64,000 nt of DNA from G020344215 sp039586575 (lineage in GTDB: Bacteria; Gemmatimonadota; Gemmatimonadetes; Palauibacterales; KS3-K002): positions 92,775 through 156,774 of the forward strand of contig JBDHKD010000003.1 in NCBI GenBank assembly GCA_039586575.1, written 5' to 3'. The position numbers were made by a program, and so were the translations under genes. How positions within the stretch are numbered: position 1 is the first letter of the stretch; each line of letters starts with the position of its first letter. Positions 22,478 to 34,989 of the stretch are shown piece after piece. Under the pieces are notes generated by a model. It worked only from the letters and a program-made list of their open reading frames with translations. It did no database searches and was not told where the DNA came from.

Positions 22478-24567
22478 CGGCCGGGTCCCCCCGCGTCACC
22501 GCGCCCTCGCGTATCCATGTCGGCCCTGATCTGGAAGATGTGATCGCGCAACTCCGACGCCAACTCGAAATCGAGTTGCTCCGCCGCATGCTCCATCTCG
22601 GCGGTCAGCCGCTCGATCAGTTTATCGGGTTCCAGTTCAGGAAGCCCCGCCAGCGTCTCGACGGCCCGCACGCCTGGGTCGACCCGCGAGTCGGCGACCG
22701 CCGTCGCACGCCGTACGTCGTCGGCCGACTTGCGGATCGAGCGCGGGGTGATCCCGTGTTGCAGGTTGTAGGCGCGCTGGATCTCGCGTCGCCGGTTCGT
22801 CTCATTGATGCAGCGCTCCATCGAGCCCGTCACCACATCCGCATACATGATCGCTTTGCCGTGCTCGTTGCGCGCCGCGCGCCCGATAGTCTGAATCAGA
22901 CTCTTGTCGGAGCGCAAGAAGCCCTCCTTGTCCGCATCGAGGATGGCGACCAGTGAGACCTCCGGCAGATCGAGCCCTTCACGCAAGAGATTGATGCCGA
23001 CCAACACGTCGAACAGCCCCAGTCGCAGCCCGCGCAAGATGTCGACCCGCTCGATGGCGTCGATATCCGAGTGCATGTAGCGGACCCGGATGCCGACACC
23101 CAGGAAATACTCGGTGAGATCCTCGGCCATCCTCTTGGTCAGCGTCGTCACCAGCACGCGCTCGCTGCGCGCCGCTCGCTCGCGGATCTCGGCGATCAGG
23201 TCGTCGACCTGCCCGCGGACGGATCTCACCTCTACCTCCGGATCCAGCAGGCCGGTGGGCCTGATGACCTGCTCGACCACGATGCCGGCCGACCGTTCGA
23301 GCTCGTGGTCGCCAGGTGTCGCCGAGACGAAGAGGACCCGGGGGGCCAGAGATTCCCACTCGTCGAATCTCAGCGGCCGATTATCGAGTGCGCTGGGCAG
23401 TCGGAACCCATACTCGACCAACGTCCGCTTCCGCGAGCGATCACCCTCGTACATGCCGCCGATCTGTGGCACGGTGACGTGCGACTCGTCCACGATCACC
23501 AGGAAGTCATCGGGAAAGTAGTCGATGAGGCAGGCCGGCCGCTCGCCTTCCGCCCTGCCCGACAGGTGACGAGCATAGTTTTCGATCCCGGCACAATAGC
23601 CGACCTCGCGCAGCATCTCCAGGTCGTAGCGCGTGCGGTGCTCGAGGCGCTGAGCCTCGAGCAACCGGCCGTCACGCCGCAATTCGGTCAACCGCCAGCC
23701 GAGCTCCTCCTCGACCAGCTTGATGGCGCGCTTCAGTGATGAGCCACCGGTAGCGTAATGGGTGGCCGGGTAAATGGCGGCGCGGTCGAGCTCGGCTATG
23801 GCGTCGCCGGTCAGCGGATCGATCTTCGTCAGCCGGTCGATCTCGTCGCCCCAGAGCTCGATGCGGACGGCCCGTTCCTCGTAAGCCGGGAACACCTCGA
23901 CCACGTCGCCGCGCACGCGAAATGTCCCACGTTTGAAGTCGATGTCGCTACGGTTGTACTGGATTTCGACGAGAGAGGCGAGGATTTCGTCGCGGGGGAC
24001 GGTTTGGCCTCGCTCGAGCATCACGAGTAGCTCGCGGTACTCCGCCGGGTCACCCAGCCCGTAGATTGCAGATACCGAAGCCACGACGATGACATCTTCG
24101 CGCTCCATCAGGCTCGATGTGGCGCGCAGGCGCAGCCGATCTATGTCCTCGTTAATCGACGCGTCTTTCTCGATATAGGTGTCCGTCTGCGGTACGTAGG
24201 CTTCCGGCTGATAGTAGTCGTAGTAGGAGATGAAGTACTCGACAGCGTTCGCTGGAAAGAAACTCTTCAATTCGCCGTAGAGCTGGGCCGCCAGAGTCTT
24301 GTTGTGGCTCATCACCAGGGCGGGCCGGCCCCAGCGGGCGATCACCTCCGCCATGGTCAGCGTCTTGCCCGAGCCGGTTACTCCCATCAGCGTCTGCCAA
24401 CGCTCCCCCCGCTCGAGACCCTCGACCAGCTCAGCGATCGCCCGCGGCTGGTCGCCCGTCGGCTCGAAGGGCGAGCGTAGGTCGAACGGCGCCGCAGCCA
24501 GCGACCGGCGGCGACCGCGCCCCTCATCGCGGTCGGAACGGGGCAGAATCCTAGGCGGACGGATCAT
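22474..24567 (-). CDS. uvrB: Excinuclease ABC subunit B
   Basis: The damage-verifying helicase-like subunit of nucleotide excision repair, 697 residues. An extra N-terminal tail of about 28 residues rich in Arg precedes PFEPTGDQPRAIAELVEGL. Then come Walker A (GVTGSGKT), the beta-hairpin region YYDYYQPEAYVPQTDTYIEK, the helicase motifs VDESHVTVPQIGGMY, FVSATPGDHEL, GINLLREGLDLPEVSLVAI and QTIGRAARN, and a C-terminal UVR motif (LIERLTAEMEHAAEQLDFEL) that contacts UvrC. Upstream GAACATC repeats suggest possible damage-linked control. It leads the uvrB-tsaE-tsaB-rimI series. Confidence 0.97.
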   Translation of the reverse strand: MIRPPRILPRSDRDEGRGRRRSLAAAPFDLRSPFEPTGDQPRAIAELVEGLERGERWQTLMGVTGSGKTLTMAEVIARWGRPALVMSHNKTLAAQLYGELKSFFPANAVEYFISYYDYYQPEAYVPQTDTYIEKDASINEDIDRLRLRATSSLMEREDVIVVASVSAIYGLGDPAEYRELLVMLERGQTVPRDEILASLVEIQYNRSDIDFKRGTFRVRGDVVEVFPAYEERAVRIELWGDEIDRLTKIDPLTGDAIAELDRAAIYPATHYATGGSSLKRAIKLVEEELGWRLTELRRDGRLLEAQRLEHRTRYDLEMLREVGYCAGIENYARHLSGRAEGERPACLIDYFPDDFLVIVDESHVTVPQIGGMYEGDRSRKRTLVEYGFRLPSALDNRPLRFDEWESLAPRVLFVSATPGDHELERSAGIVVEQVIRPTGLLDPEVEVRSVRGQVDDLIAEIRERAARSERVLVTTLTKRMAEDLTEYFLGVGIRVRYMHSDIDAIERVDILRGLRLGLFDVLVGINLLREGLDLPEVSLVAILDADKEGFLRSDKSLIQTIGRAARNEHGKAIMYADVVTGSMERCINETNRRREIQRAYNLQHGITPRSIRKSADDVRRATAVADSRVDPGVRAVETLAGLPELEPDKLIERLTAEMEHAAEQLDFELASELRDHIFQIRADMDTRGRGDAGGPGR

Positions 24568-24580
24568 CTGATGTCATAGT

Positions 24581-24641
24581 GAACATCGAGGTCACTGGCG
24601 AAGTCGTGCAGCGCCGCTGACCCTCTCAATGTTCGATGTTC
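24581..24641 (-). promoter_or_regulatory. GAACATC repeats upstream of uvrB, possible operator
   Basis: Reading the minus strand, GAACATCGAACATT (24641-24628) is a tandem pair of GAACAT, and GATGTTC (centred at 24585) is its inverted copy 14 bases before the uvrB start; together they form a 9-bp inverted repeat (GAACATCGA and TCGATGTTC). GAAC/GTTC half sites occur in LexA operators of several phyla, but the spacing here does not match a box I know. No convincing -35/-10 pair was found in the 82-base gap. Confidence 0.35.
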
Positions 24642-24649
24642 GTGAGAAA

Positions 24650-27328
24650 TCAGCCTTCGAGACTGTCGAACCACGCGTCGATCTTGTCGTCGCCCAGCTC
24701 ATCCCCGCTGGCCGCCTCGGCTGCCGAATCGGCCTCCGGCAGCTCCTCCACCAATTGCCGCGCGCGGGCCAGCATCGGAGCGGCGCCGAGTTGCTCGAAG
24801 AGCTCGACCGCGCGTTCCGCCGCCAAGCGTGCCTCTGCCGGCTGAGCACGCGCCAGTACGTGTGCCTGGTGATACTGGAGGAATCCCTCGCCGTACGGGT
24901 CTATCTCGGTCGTTTCTCCGATTCCCTGCTGCGCGACCATGCCAGCGAGCCAGGCATCGCTGTCGAGGTCGATGACCCGGATGCGTACGGCATCCCCTTC
25001 GGCGCGCCGCTCGAACCAGCCTTCCTTGCCCTGGTAGAGCTGCTCGAGCCGCGCCGCCTCCTGCCACGCCTGCAGCTCATCGCCCAGCTCGAGATGGGCC
25101 AGCGCCCGGATGGCCGTGCTCTGGAACTCCTCCCTCCAGGCACCGCTTTCCGGCAGCAGCTGGCGCACCTCGTCGGTAGCCTCCAGTACCGCGGCGTAGT
25201 CGCCCCGCTCGAAGGCGAGGCGTGCGATTCCCGTCCTACAGCGCAAGGCGAGTGATTGGTCGTCCAGCTCCTCGGCCAGCTGGAGACCCGAGCGGAACAA
25301 GTGCAGCGCCCGATCGAAGTCGCCGCGCAAGGTCAGCAGTTCGGCGATATTGGCCTGCATGGCGATCTTCTGATCGGCCACGCCGGCGACCTCCATGCTT
25401 TCCAGCGCCGACTGCCAGTGGTGCAGCGCGCCCCCCCAATCGCCGGCCCGGAAGTTCGCCGTGCCGAGCAGGTCGTGGCAGACCGCGACGCCGCCCAGCT
25501 CGTCGACCTGGCCGAATACCTCGAGGGCCCGCTGCGCCAGCTGGCGCCCTTCCTCCGGGTTGCCCCACGACACGTGCACGCGGGCGAGACGGTAGGCGGC
25601 TTGTGCGACCGTTTCCGCACTGCCGCTCTGCTCAGCGACGTACAGCGCTTCCTCGGCCATGAGCAGGGCCTCCTCCGCCCGGCCGACGCGTTCGGCCACG
25701 ACGCAGGCCAGGTCGAGCGCCGCCACCAGCTCCTCGGAGAGCTCGGAGGTTCGTGCCCGGTCGACCAAGCCAGCAGCGAGAGCCGACACGTCCAGTGGCT
25801 CGACGCCGCGCTCGAGCAGCAGCCACCCGAACATCACACCGGCCGTCAGTTCGGTCACCAGATCGCCGAGCTGGTGCGCGCGCTCGGCTACCTCCTTCAA
25901 CAGCAGCTCGGCCTCGGGCTCGCGGTCCGTGGCGGCGTAGATTCTGGCCAGCCGGTTCTGGATCTGCAGTCGCTGGCTCTCGTCCTCGCAGCTCTGCGCC
26001 GCGGTGCGGAGGAACTCATCCACCTCGTAGAGAGCATAGAGTCGCTCGGCCAGGTCAGCGGCTTTGAGCGACCACTCGAGGTTCTTGCCCGTGAAGCCGG
26101 CCACCAAGTACAGCGCGGCGATCTCGTCTGCGATCTCCTTCGCACCCGAGCCCGCCAACTTCTCCAGGGTGCCCGCCGCACGGTCGAGCAGGTGAGCGCG
26201 CCGCTTGCCGGAGACACGGGAACTAATCACACGGCGGACGAGAGGGTGTCGGAAGCGATAGCGTACGGACCGGCTACCGGTCGCCCAACGCCGTTCGCCG
26301 ATCTTGCGAATGAGGCCGTGCTTCGCCTCGGCCGCCTCAAGCTGGGCGAGTGCCTCCTCGGTCTTCTTGCCGGCCTGTGCGGCAACGACGGTCGAGTCGA
26401 TCACCGAGCCGCACAGCGCCGCCGCTTCGAGCGTCCAGCGCAGGTTGGGCTCGAGCGAGTCGAAGCGGCCGGCGATGACGGTCTCGGTCTTGGTCTCGGG
26501 GCTGGGCAAGTCGCTCTCACGAACGGAGTACTTGAAGAGACGCTTGCGCAGGGTACCTCGCTCGACGAGCCAGCGCAGCAGCTGCTCGGCCCGCAACGCG
26601 TTACCGCGAGCGGCACCGTTAAGCCAGGCCCCGAACTCGTCGGCGAACGAGCCGTCGAGCACATTCTCGGCGAGTTCGTGGATCGCGTCGGCCTCGAGCT
26701 CGCGAACCGCAAGCTCGACCGCGGACGGTCCGAGTCGGTGTTGCAGGGGCTTGATGGAGACGGTGGTCGGCGATTCGGAGGCCTCGTAGGTCGCGAGCAC
26801 CAGGACGGGCAGTTGGCCGAGAGCGGCACCGAGCCGGGCCAGTAGATCGAGCGATGAGCGGTCGCTCCACTGTATGTCGTCGATAAAGAAGACGAGGACG
26901 CGCTGGCGGGTAATGGCGCGGCAGAGAGCGATGAACTGATCGAACAGCGCGTTGCGGCCCGGCGAAGGCGCGGCGCTGGGCATCCACCCGGGCACTTCTT
27001 TGCGGACGAGTGAGGCGAGGGCGGCATCGCCGCTGAGACCGAAGAGCTCGGCGAGCAGATCGCGGAACGGCCCATACGGTCGATACGCGGTCTGATCCTC
27101 TATGCAGCGCGCTTCGAGCACGACGGCCGAAGGGTCCGCACCCCTGATCCGGGCGAGGAAGCCGCGGGCCAGCGCCGTCTTGCCGACGCCGCTCGCGCCG
27201 GTCAGGATCACGAAGCGTCCCCGAGCGTCCTTCTCGGTCTGGAGATCCCGCACGATCCGATCGAGCTGTGCCAGCTCGGTGGCCCGGGCTACCAGGCGAC
27301 CTGCGCTCTCGTGCTCGCTCGCTCCCAT
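24650..27328 (-). CDS. STAND-type AAA ATPase with TPR-like C-terminal repeats
   Basis: An 892-residue soluble protein. Residues about 10-330 are an AAA_16/STAND-like NTPase: REL-type start (RLVARATELAQLDRIVRDL), Walker A LTGASGVGKT (42-51), Walker B VLVFFIDDIQWSD (144-156) and winged-helix-like GKKTEEALAQLEAAEAKHGL followed by RYRFRHPLVRRVI. From about 400 to 860 are tandem helical repeats (YRLARVHVSWGNPEEGRQLA, DLLGTANFRAGDWGGALHHW, ANIAELLTLRGDFDRALHLF). It ends in an acidic tail DELGDDKIDAWFDSLEG. This is the core of MalT/LuxR-family regulators and STAND sensors, but neither DNA-binding, kinase, cyclase nor TIR domain is present at either end. The ligand is unknown. Confidence 0.8.
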   Translation of the reverse strand: MGASEHESAGRLVARATELAQLDRIVRDLQTEKDARGRFVILTGASGVGKTALARGFLARIRGADPSAVVLEARCIEDQTAYRPYGPFRDLLAELFGLSGDAALASLVRKEVPGWMPSAAPSPGRNALFDQFIALCRAITRQRVLVFFIDDIQWSDRSSLDLLARLGAALGQLPVLVLATYEASESPTTVSIKPLQHRLGPSAVELAVRELEADAIHELAENVLDGSFADEFGAWLNGAARGNALRAEQLLRWLVERGTLRKRLFKYSVRESDLPSPETKTETVIAGRFDSLEPNLRWTLEAAALCGSVIDSTVVAAQAGKKTEEALAQLEAAEAKHGLIRKIGERRWATGSRSVRYRFRHPLVRRVISSRVSGKRRAHLLDRAAGTLEKLAGSGAKEIADEIAALYLVAGFTGKNLEWSLKAADLAERLYALYEVDEFLRTAAQSCEDESQRLQIQNRLARIYAATDREPEAELLLKEVAERAHQLGDLVTELTAGVMFGWLLLERGVEPLDVSALAAGLVDRARTSELSEELVAALDLACVVAERVGRAEEALLMAEEALYVAEQSGSAETVAQAAYRLARVHVSWGNPEEGRQLAQRALEVFGQVDELGGVAVCHDLLGTANFRAGDWGGALHHWQSALESMEVAGVADQKIAMQANIAELLTLRGDFDRALHLFRSGLQLAEELDDQSLALRCRTGIARLAFERGDYAAVLEATDEVRQLLPESGAWREEFQSTAIRALAHLELGDELQAWQEAARLEQLYQGKEGWFERRAEGDAVRIRVIDLDSDAWLAGMVAQQGIGETTEIDPYGEGFLQYHQAHVLARAQPAEARLAAERAVELFEQLGAAPMLARARQLVEELPEADSAAEAASGDELGDDKIDAWFDSLEG

Positions 27329-27375
27329 CGTTCGTCCGGCTCAGTGCGCGGCCAGGCGCCACGGGCAACCGTGGC

Positions 27376-27786
27376 CTAGGACCGCGCCATCTCGAGTATC
27401 TTGCTCCAAGTGTCTGCGGAGACCGGCATCACGGAGAGGCGGGGGATCCGGACGAGTTCCCAATCGCCGAACCCACCACTCCCTTTGATCTCGGATAATG
27501 TCACGGGTCGCGGCAGTCGCTTCAGGGGGCGGACCTCGAAGACGAGGAGGCGCTCGTCATCCGCATGCGGATCGCTGTAGGCCTCCGTCACGACGCGCGC
27601 TATTCCGACGATGGCCTTCTCCGAGCCTGTGTGGTAGAAGAAGGCCTCATCGCCCGGCTCTACGCCGCGCATGTGCTTGAGGGCAGCGGGGTTCTTAACG
27701 CCGTCCCAGATCGCCCGCCCTTCTCGCTCCAGATCGTCGAACGAGTAGTCACCCGGCTCGCTCTTCAGCAGCCAGCGGCCGGGCAC
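27376..27786 (-). CDS. EVE domain protein
   Basis: A 136-residue single-domain EVE (PUA-like) protein: WLLKSEPGDYSFDDLER, WDGVKNPAALKHMRGVEPGD, AFFYHTG, GIARVVTEAY and RLPRPVTLSEIK match the family that includes human THYN1. The pocket aromatic residues expected to read a modified base (W in IWDGV, Y in FYHTG) are present. EVE proteins bind modified bases in DNA or RNA; the target here is unknown. The GTG start overlaps the rel stop by one base (TAGTG), so it is coupled to rel, and the STAND ATPase gene starts 47 bases downstream. Confidence 0.9.
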   Translation of the reverse strand: MPGRWLLKSEPGDYSFDDLEREGRAIWDGVKNPAALKHMRGVEPGDEAFFYHTGSEKAIVGIARVVTEAYSDPHADDERLLVFEVRPLKRLPRPVTLSEIKGSGGFGDWELVRIPRLSVMPVSADTWSKILEMARS

Positions 27787-30032
27787 TATTCAACCTCCGC
27801 CTGCACGTCCGCGTCCAGCAGGCGCTCGCGGCGTTCCACGCTAACCACACCTTTTACCTTACGCACCGCCTTCATCACTTTGGTCAGGTGTGTCAGGTTC
27901 TCGATCTCAATCACGAACTCGCCACGCATCCCACCTTCTATCGCCTCGGTCACAGCGCTCTGAATGTTCGTGCCGGTATTGCTGATCGCCTTGGCGATAT
28001 CGGACAGCAGCCCGCGACGATCCGAGCCCTCGATGCGGATGCGCACGAAGTACAGCTGCGCCTTGTCAGTGCGCCAGTCGATCTCGATTCGCCGCTCCGG
28101 ATGCTTGCTGAACTTCAATATGTTGGGGCAGTCGGTCCGATGGATCGATATGCCACGCCCTCTCGTGATGTAGCCGATCACCTCATCGCCGGGGACCGGC
28201 TGGCAACACTGCGAGTAGCGGACCATCACGTTGTCGATCCCCTGGATCTGAACGCCCCGCGGGCCACCGCGAATCTGCTCCACCAGGCGGCCGATTCGAC
28301 CCGGCTTCTGCGGCTCGGCCACCGCCTCCTGCTCCGGCCACACCTGCCTGAGGATGCTGGACAGGGCCAGCTCGCCGCGACCCAGGGCGGCGTAGAGGCC
28401 GTCGAGCGAGGGGTAGCCTGCCCGGCTGCCCGCCTCCTCCAGCTCGCCCTCCGAGACCTTCTTGCGACGCTTGCGCAGCTCGCGCTCCAGATACTCCTTG
28501 CCGATTTGGGCGGCGGTCTCCTGCTCCTCCTGCCGAACCCACTGGCGGATCTTGTTCCGGGCCCGGGCGGTGCGGACGAACTTCAACCAGTCAGGAGAGG
28601 GCGTCTGTTTGGGATTGGTAATGATCTCGACGGTGTCGCCGCTCGTGAGCTCTCGGGTCAACGGGGCGATCCGCCCGTTGACCCGGGCGCCGGCGCAGCG
28701 ATAACCGACCTCGGTGTGAACGGCGAAGGCGAAGTCGATGGGCGTAGCGCCTCTCGGTAGCTGCTTGACGTCGCCGGCCGGAGTGAAGACGAAGATCTCA
28801 TCCTGGTAGAGGTCGATCCGCAGGAACTCCAGGAACTCCTCCGGCTCGCGTGTCTCCTGCTGCCACTCGAGGACCTGGCGGAACCAGGCCAGTTTCTCGT
28901 CGACCTCGTCGAGCGCTCCCTTGTAGCCCTCCTTGTAGCGCCAGTGAGCGGCGATACCGAGCTCGGCGGTTCGGTGCATGTCGTGGGTACGAATCTGGAT
29001 CTCGTACAAGCGCCCGCCCGGCCCGAAGATCGTGGTGTGGAGGGAGCGATACATGTTCGACTTGGGCGTGGCGACATAGTCGTGGAATCGCTCGGTAAGC
29101 GGTGTCCACTTGTTGTGAATCACGCCGAGCACGTGATAACAATCCTTGATGCTATCGGTGATCACGCGAATCGCCATCAAGTCGTAAATCTCTTCGTACG
29201 GCTTCTCGCGCTTCCGCATCTTGTTGTGAATCGACCAAAGATGCTTGGCCCGGCCGACGACCTCGCAATTGACGCCCGCCTTGGCCAACTCCTCGGCTAG
29301 CGGCTCGGCAAGCTGGCGAACCCACTCCTCTCGTTCCTTGCGGCGCTCGCGGACTTTCTTAGCCAGCTGTTTGTAGGCCTGCGCCTCGAGATACTTGAAG
29401 GCGAGATCCTCGAGCTCCCACCTGACGCGGGCCATCCCGAGCCGATGCGCCAGGGGAGCGTAGATCTCCCGCGTCTCCCGAGCGATCCGTTGCTTCTTGC
29501 CGGCCGGCAACGCCTGCAGGGTTCTCATGTTGTGGAGCCGGTCGGCCAGCTTAACGATGATGACGCGGGCGTCACGCGCCATCGAGAGCAGCAGCTTGCG
29601 GAAGTTCTCGGCCTGTTGCTCGGTGCTCGAACTGAACTCCACGCGACCGATCTTCGTCAGGCCCTCGACGATGGTGGCGATCTCCTCGCCGAAGTGCTCC
29701 TCGATTTCCTCGAGCGACGTCTCGGTGTCCTCGACCACGTCGTGCAAGAAGGCGGCGCAGATCGATGCCGTGTCCAGGTGCAGCTCGGCGAGGATCTTAC
29801 CGACCGCGACGCAGTGGTTGATGTAGTCCTCGCCCGACTTGCGCTTCTGGCCGCGATGCGCCCGCTGGCTGTAGTCGAACGCCCGCGCCAGGAGATCGAG
29901 ATCGAGCCGCTCGCGGGTCCCGCCGATGGCGTCGAGAAAGTCGGCAGGCAGGACGGGGGCGGCGTCAACGGGCGGTGTCGCTTCGCCGGCTCCGGGCCTG
30001 TCGATGGTCTCGCTGGTACGTTCTGACGCCAT
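27786..30032 (-). CDS. rel: Bifunctional (p)ppGpp synthetase/hydrolase (Rel/SpoT)
   Basis: A long RSH protein of 748 residues controlling the stringent response. The hydrolase domain is intact: HD at residues 97-98 in AAFLHDVVEDTETS and later RLHNMRTLQ. The synthetase domain has GRAKHLWSIHNKMRKR, YDLMAIRVI, and RFHDYVATPKSNMYRSLHTT; the RFHD motif is basic, as in bifunctional enzymes (RFKD) rather than the EFDD of synthetase-only RelA. TGS (EIFVFTPAGDVKQLPRGATP), a zinc-finger-like segment (RYSQCCQPVPGDEVIGYITR, HRTDCPN) and an ACT domain follow. The ATG at 30032 is preferred to a longer frame beginning at 30092. Confidence 0.95.
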   Translation of the reverse strand: MASERTSETIDRPGAGEATPPVDAAPVLPADFLDAIGGTRERLDLDLLARAFDYSQRAHRGQKRKSGEDYINHCVAVGKILAELHLDTASICAAFLHDVVEDTETSLEEIEEHFGEEIATIVEGLTKIGRVEFSSSTEQQAENFRKLLLSMARDARVIIVKLADRLHNMRTLQALPAGKKQRIARETREIYAPLAHRLGMARVRWELEDLAFKYLEAQAYKQLAKKVRERRKEREEWVRQLAEPLAEELAKAGVNCEVVGRAKHLWSIHNKMRKREKPYEEIYDLMAIRVITDSIKDCYHVLGVIHNKWTPLTERFHDYVATPKSNMYRSLHTTIFGPGGRLYEIQIRTHDMHRTAELGIAAHWRYKEGYKGALDEVDEKLAWFRQVLEWQQETREPEEFLEFLRIDLYQDEIFVFTPAGDVKQLPRGATPIDFAFAVHTEVGYRCAGARVNGRIAPLTRELTSGDTVEIITNPKQTPSPDWLKFVRTARARNKIRQWVRQEEQETAAQIGKEYLERELRKRRKKVSEGELEEAGSRAGYPSLDGLYAALGRGELALSSILRQVWPEQEAVAEPQKPGRIGRLVEQIRGGPRGVQIQGIDNVMVRYSQCCQPVPGDEVIGYITRGRGISIHRTDCPNILKFSKHPERRIEIDWRTDKAQLYFVRIRIEGSDRRGLLSDIAKAISNTGTNIQSAVTEAIEGGMRGEFVIEIENLTHLTKVMKAVRKVKGVVSVERRERLLDADVQAEVE

Positions 30033-30239
30033 AACGCTCGTGGTTCCAAGAGGTTGTGGGGTGGGCCTCAACGATGGGCTACACCCTACCATGGACTCCT
30101 ACACGCGAGGCAGGGAGCCGGTTTCTGCCTGAACGGGGCTCGCACGTCTTAGAATCGCTAGAATTAAGCCCAGCCGCAAGTTACGAGGGTGGTCCGGTGG
30201 CGCCGGCCAGGCGCTCGCAACCATCCGCTACCGTGTCGT
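30033..30239 (-). other. Spacer between radC and rel
   Basis: Two hundred and seven bases without a supported gene or tRNA. The minus strand contains TTGCGG and, 17 bases on, GATTCT, a poor promoter candidate. A short hairpin (GCGCC, loop TGGCC, GGCGC) lies just after the radC stop. Probably the rel promoter region plus the end of the radC transcript. Confidence 0.4.
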
Positions 30240-30944
30240 CTAGCGGTCGGCCGTTATGTAACCCAGGTCGAGAAAGCTCGCGTAGCGGCCGTTGCCCACG
30301 ATGATGTGATCCCGGACCGGGACACCCAAGAGGCGGCCCGCCTCGACGAGCTGGCGGGTCACCTCGCGGTCGGCGGGTGATGGCGTCGGGTCGCCGCTCG
30401 GGTGGTTGTGGACGAGGATGAGAGCGGCAGCCGCCTCCGCCAGGGCAGGAGCGAAGACCTCGCGAGGATGCACGACGGAGGCATCGAGGATGCCGCGGGT
30501 GACCATGACGTCGCGCACCACGGCGTTCTGGGTGCTGAGGAGGAGGACGTGGAATTCCTCTTGCTTGAGATCGCGGAGTCGCAGCTCGAATCGCCGGTAG
30601 ACGTCCCGCGGGGTGGTGACGCGGTCGTCATCATGGCGGATCTCCTCGGCGGCTCGGCGCCCCAACTCGAGGGCCGCCAGGATGGCCACCGCGCGGGCCT
30701 CGCCGATTCCGGGCACTTGCATCAGCTGAGCACCCGGCGCGGTACCGAGGCGCCGCAGCGAGCGCCCGAAACGGTCGTAGAGGGTCTCGGCCACCTCGAG
30801 GGCGCTGCGGCCGCCGGCCCCGCTCGATGCCAGGATGGCCAGGAGCTCCGCCGTTCGCAGGGCGGCGGGCCCGAGAGCGCGGAAGCGCTCGCGCGGTTGA
30901 TCCGCCGACGGCCACTCCTTGATGGAGGGCGGCCGGTCCTTCAT
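30240..30944 (-). CDS. radC: DNA repair protein RadC (JAB-domain)
   Basis: A 234-residue RadC/MPN+ protein. The N-terminal helix-hairpin-helix region (QLMQVPGIGEARAVAILAAL) precedes a JAMM metalloprotease-like domain with VLLLSTQNAVV, HPREVFAPAL and the metal motif HNHPSGDPTPSPADREVT. Despite the name, the biochemical role of RadC is unclear. The ATG at 30944 has GGAAGGG four bases upstream; the open frame extends to 31136, but that extension looks non-coding. It lies 73 bases after secA. Confidence 0.93.
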   Translation of the reverse strand: MKDRPPSIKEWPSADQPRERFRALGPAALRTAELLAILASSGAGGRSALEVAETLYDRFGRSLRRLGTAPGAQLMQVPGIGEARAVAILAALELGRRAAEEIRHDDDRVTTPRDVYRRFELRLRDLKQEEFHVLLLSTQNAVVRDVMVTRGILDASVVHPREVFAPALAEAAAALILVHNHPSGDPTPSPADREVTRQLVEAGRLLGVPVRDHIIVGNGRYASFLDLGYITADR

Positions 30945-31017
30945 GGTCCCTTCCATCGGAGGTACAAGGATGGTGCCGAGTATCAACGAATCGTCACAGG
31001 CGAGGCGCCGATTCCCG

Positions 31018-34350
<3,333 letters not shown>

Positions 34351-34371
34351 TCTTCCAGTTTCTGCCTGGCG

Positions 34372-34956
34372 TTAGGGTCGGCCACGGTATAAGGCGTGTT
34401 CTTCAATGATCCGGTAGACCGGCGCGGGCACCAGATAGCGATACGGACGTCCGGCACGGATGCGGTCCCGCACCTCGCTGGACGATACGGCGATGTGGGT
34501 CACCTCGACTCTGAGAAGATCGATGCCGATCTTCGGGTTGGCTGCGGCAGGTGCTTCGGCCCGCGACATCACGGTGATACGAGCACGTTCCGCGATCTCG
34601 GCAACGCGCTGCCAGCGGTGCAGCTCGCCGACGATGTCCGACCCGACCAGCAGGAAGAGCTCGGCCTCCCGGTACTCCTCCCCCAGCTCGGCGACGGTGT
34701 CCACGGTGTAAGAGGGACCCGGCCGCTGGAGTTCTCGGGCGTCGACCACGAGGAGCTCCGAGCCTGCCGTGGCCGCCTCGATCATCTGGAGGCGCAACTC
34801 CCCCGAGGCCTCGACCCGCGCTCGCTTGAGCGGATGCGTGCCCGTCGGGACGAAGAAAACCCTATCGAGCCCGAGGGCCGCCGCGGCATCGTCGGCGACG
34901 ATCAGGTGACCCACGTGTGGCGGATCGAAGGACCCACCGAAAATGCCAAGCCTCAT
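34372..34956 (-). CDS. nadD: Nicotinate-nucleotide adenylyltransferase
   Basis: Adenylates nicotinate mononucleotide in NAD synthesis. The 194-residue protein has the nucleotidyltransferase motif GIFGGSFDPPHVGHLIVA, FVPTGTHPLKR, GPSYTVDTVAEL and the second nucleotide motif VSSSEVRDRIRAGRPYRYLV. The ATG start is 33 bases after bamD and secA follows 21 bases later, so it probably belongs to the ugd-to-secA run. The usual partners obgE and rsfS are absent here. Confidence 0.95.
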   Translation of the reverse strand: MRLGIFGGSFDPPHVGHLIVADDAAAALGLDRVFFVPTGTHPLKRARVEASGELRLQMIEAATAGSELLVVDARELQRPGPSYTVDTVAELGEEYREAELFLLVGSDIVGELHRWQRVAEIAERARITVMSRAEAPAAANPKIGIDLLRVEVTHIAVSSSEVRDRIRAGRPYRYLVPAPVYRIIEEHALYRGRP

Positions 34957-34989
34957 CCCGCAGACGACCTAGCTGACCTCTCCCGGCGC

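Noticed and set aside
25256..26845. 529-codon plus-strand frame across the STAND ATPase gene
   Set aside because: Antisense artefact; the minus frame carries Walker motifs and TPR-like repeats.
24650..27328. Reading the STAND protein as a LuxR-family transcription activator
   Set aside because: No helix-turn-helix domain is visible at the C-terminus, which ends in an acidic tail.
30033..30239. tRNA or small RNA gene upstream of rel
   Set aside because: No cloverleaf, T-loop motif or strong hairpin pair could be found on either strand.
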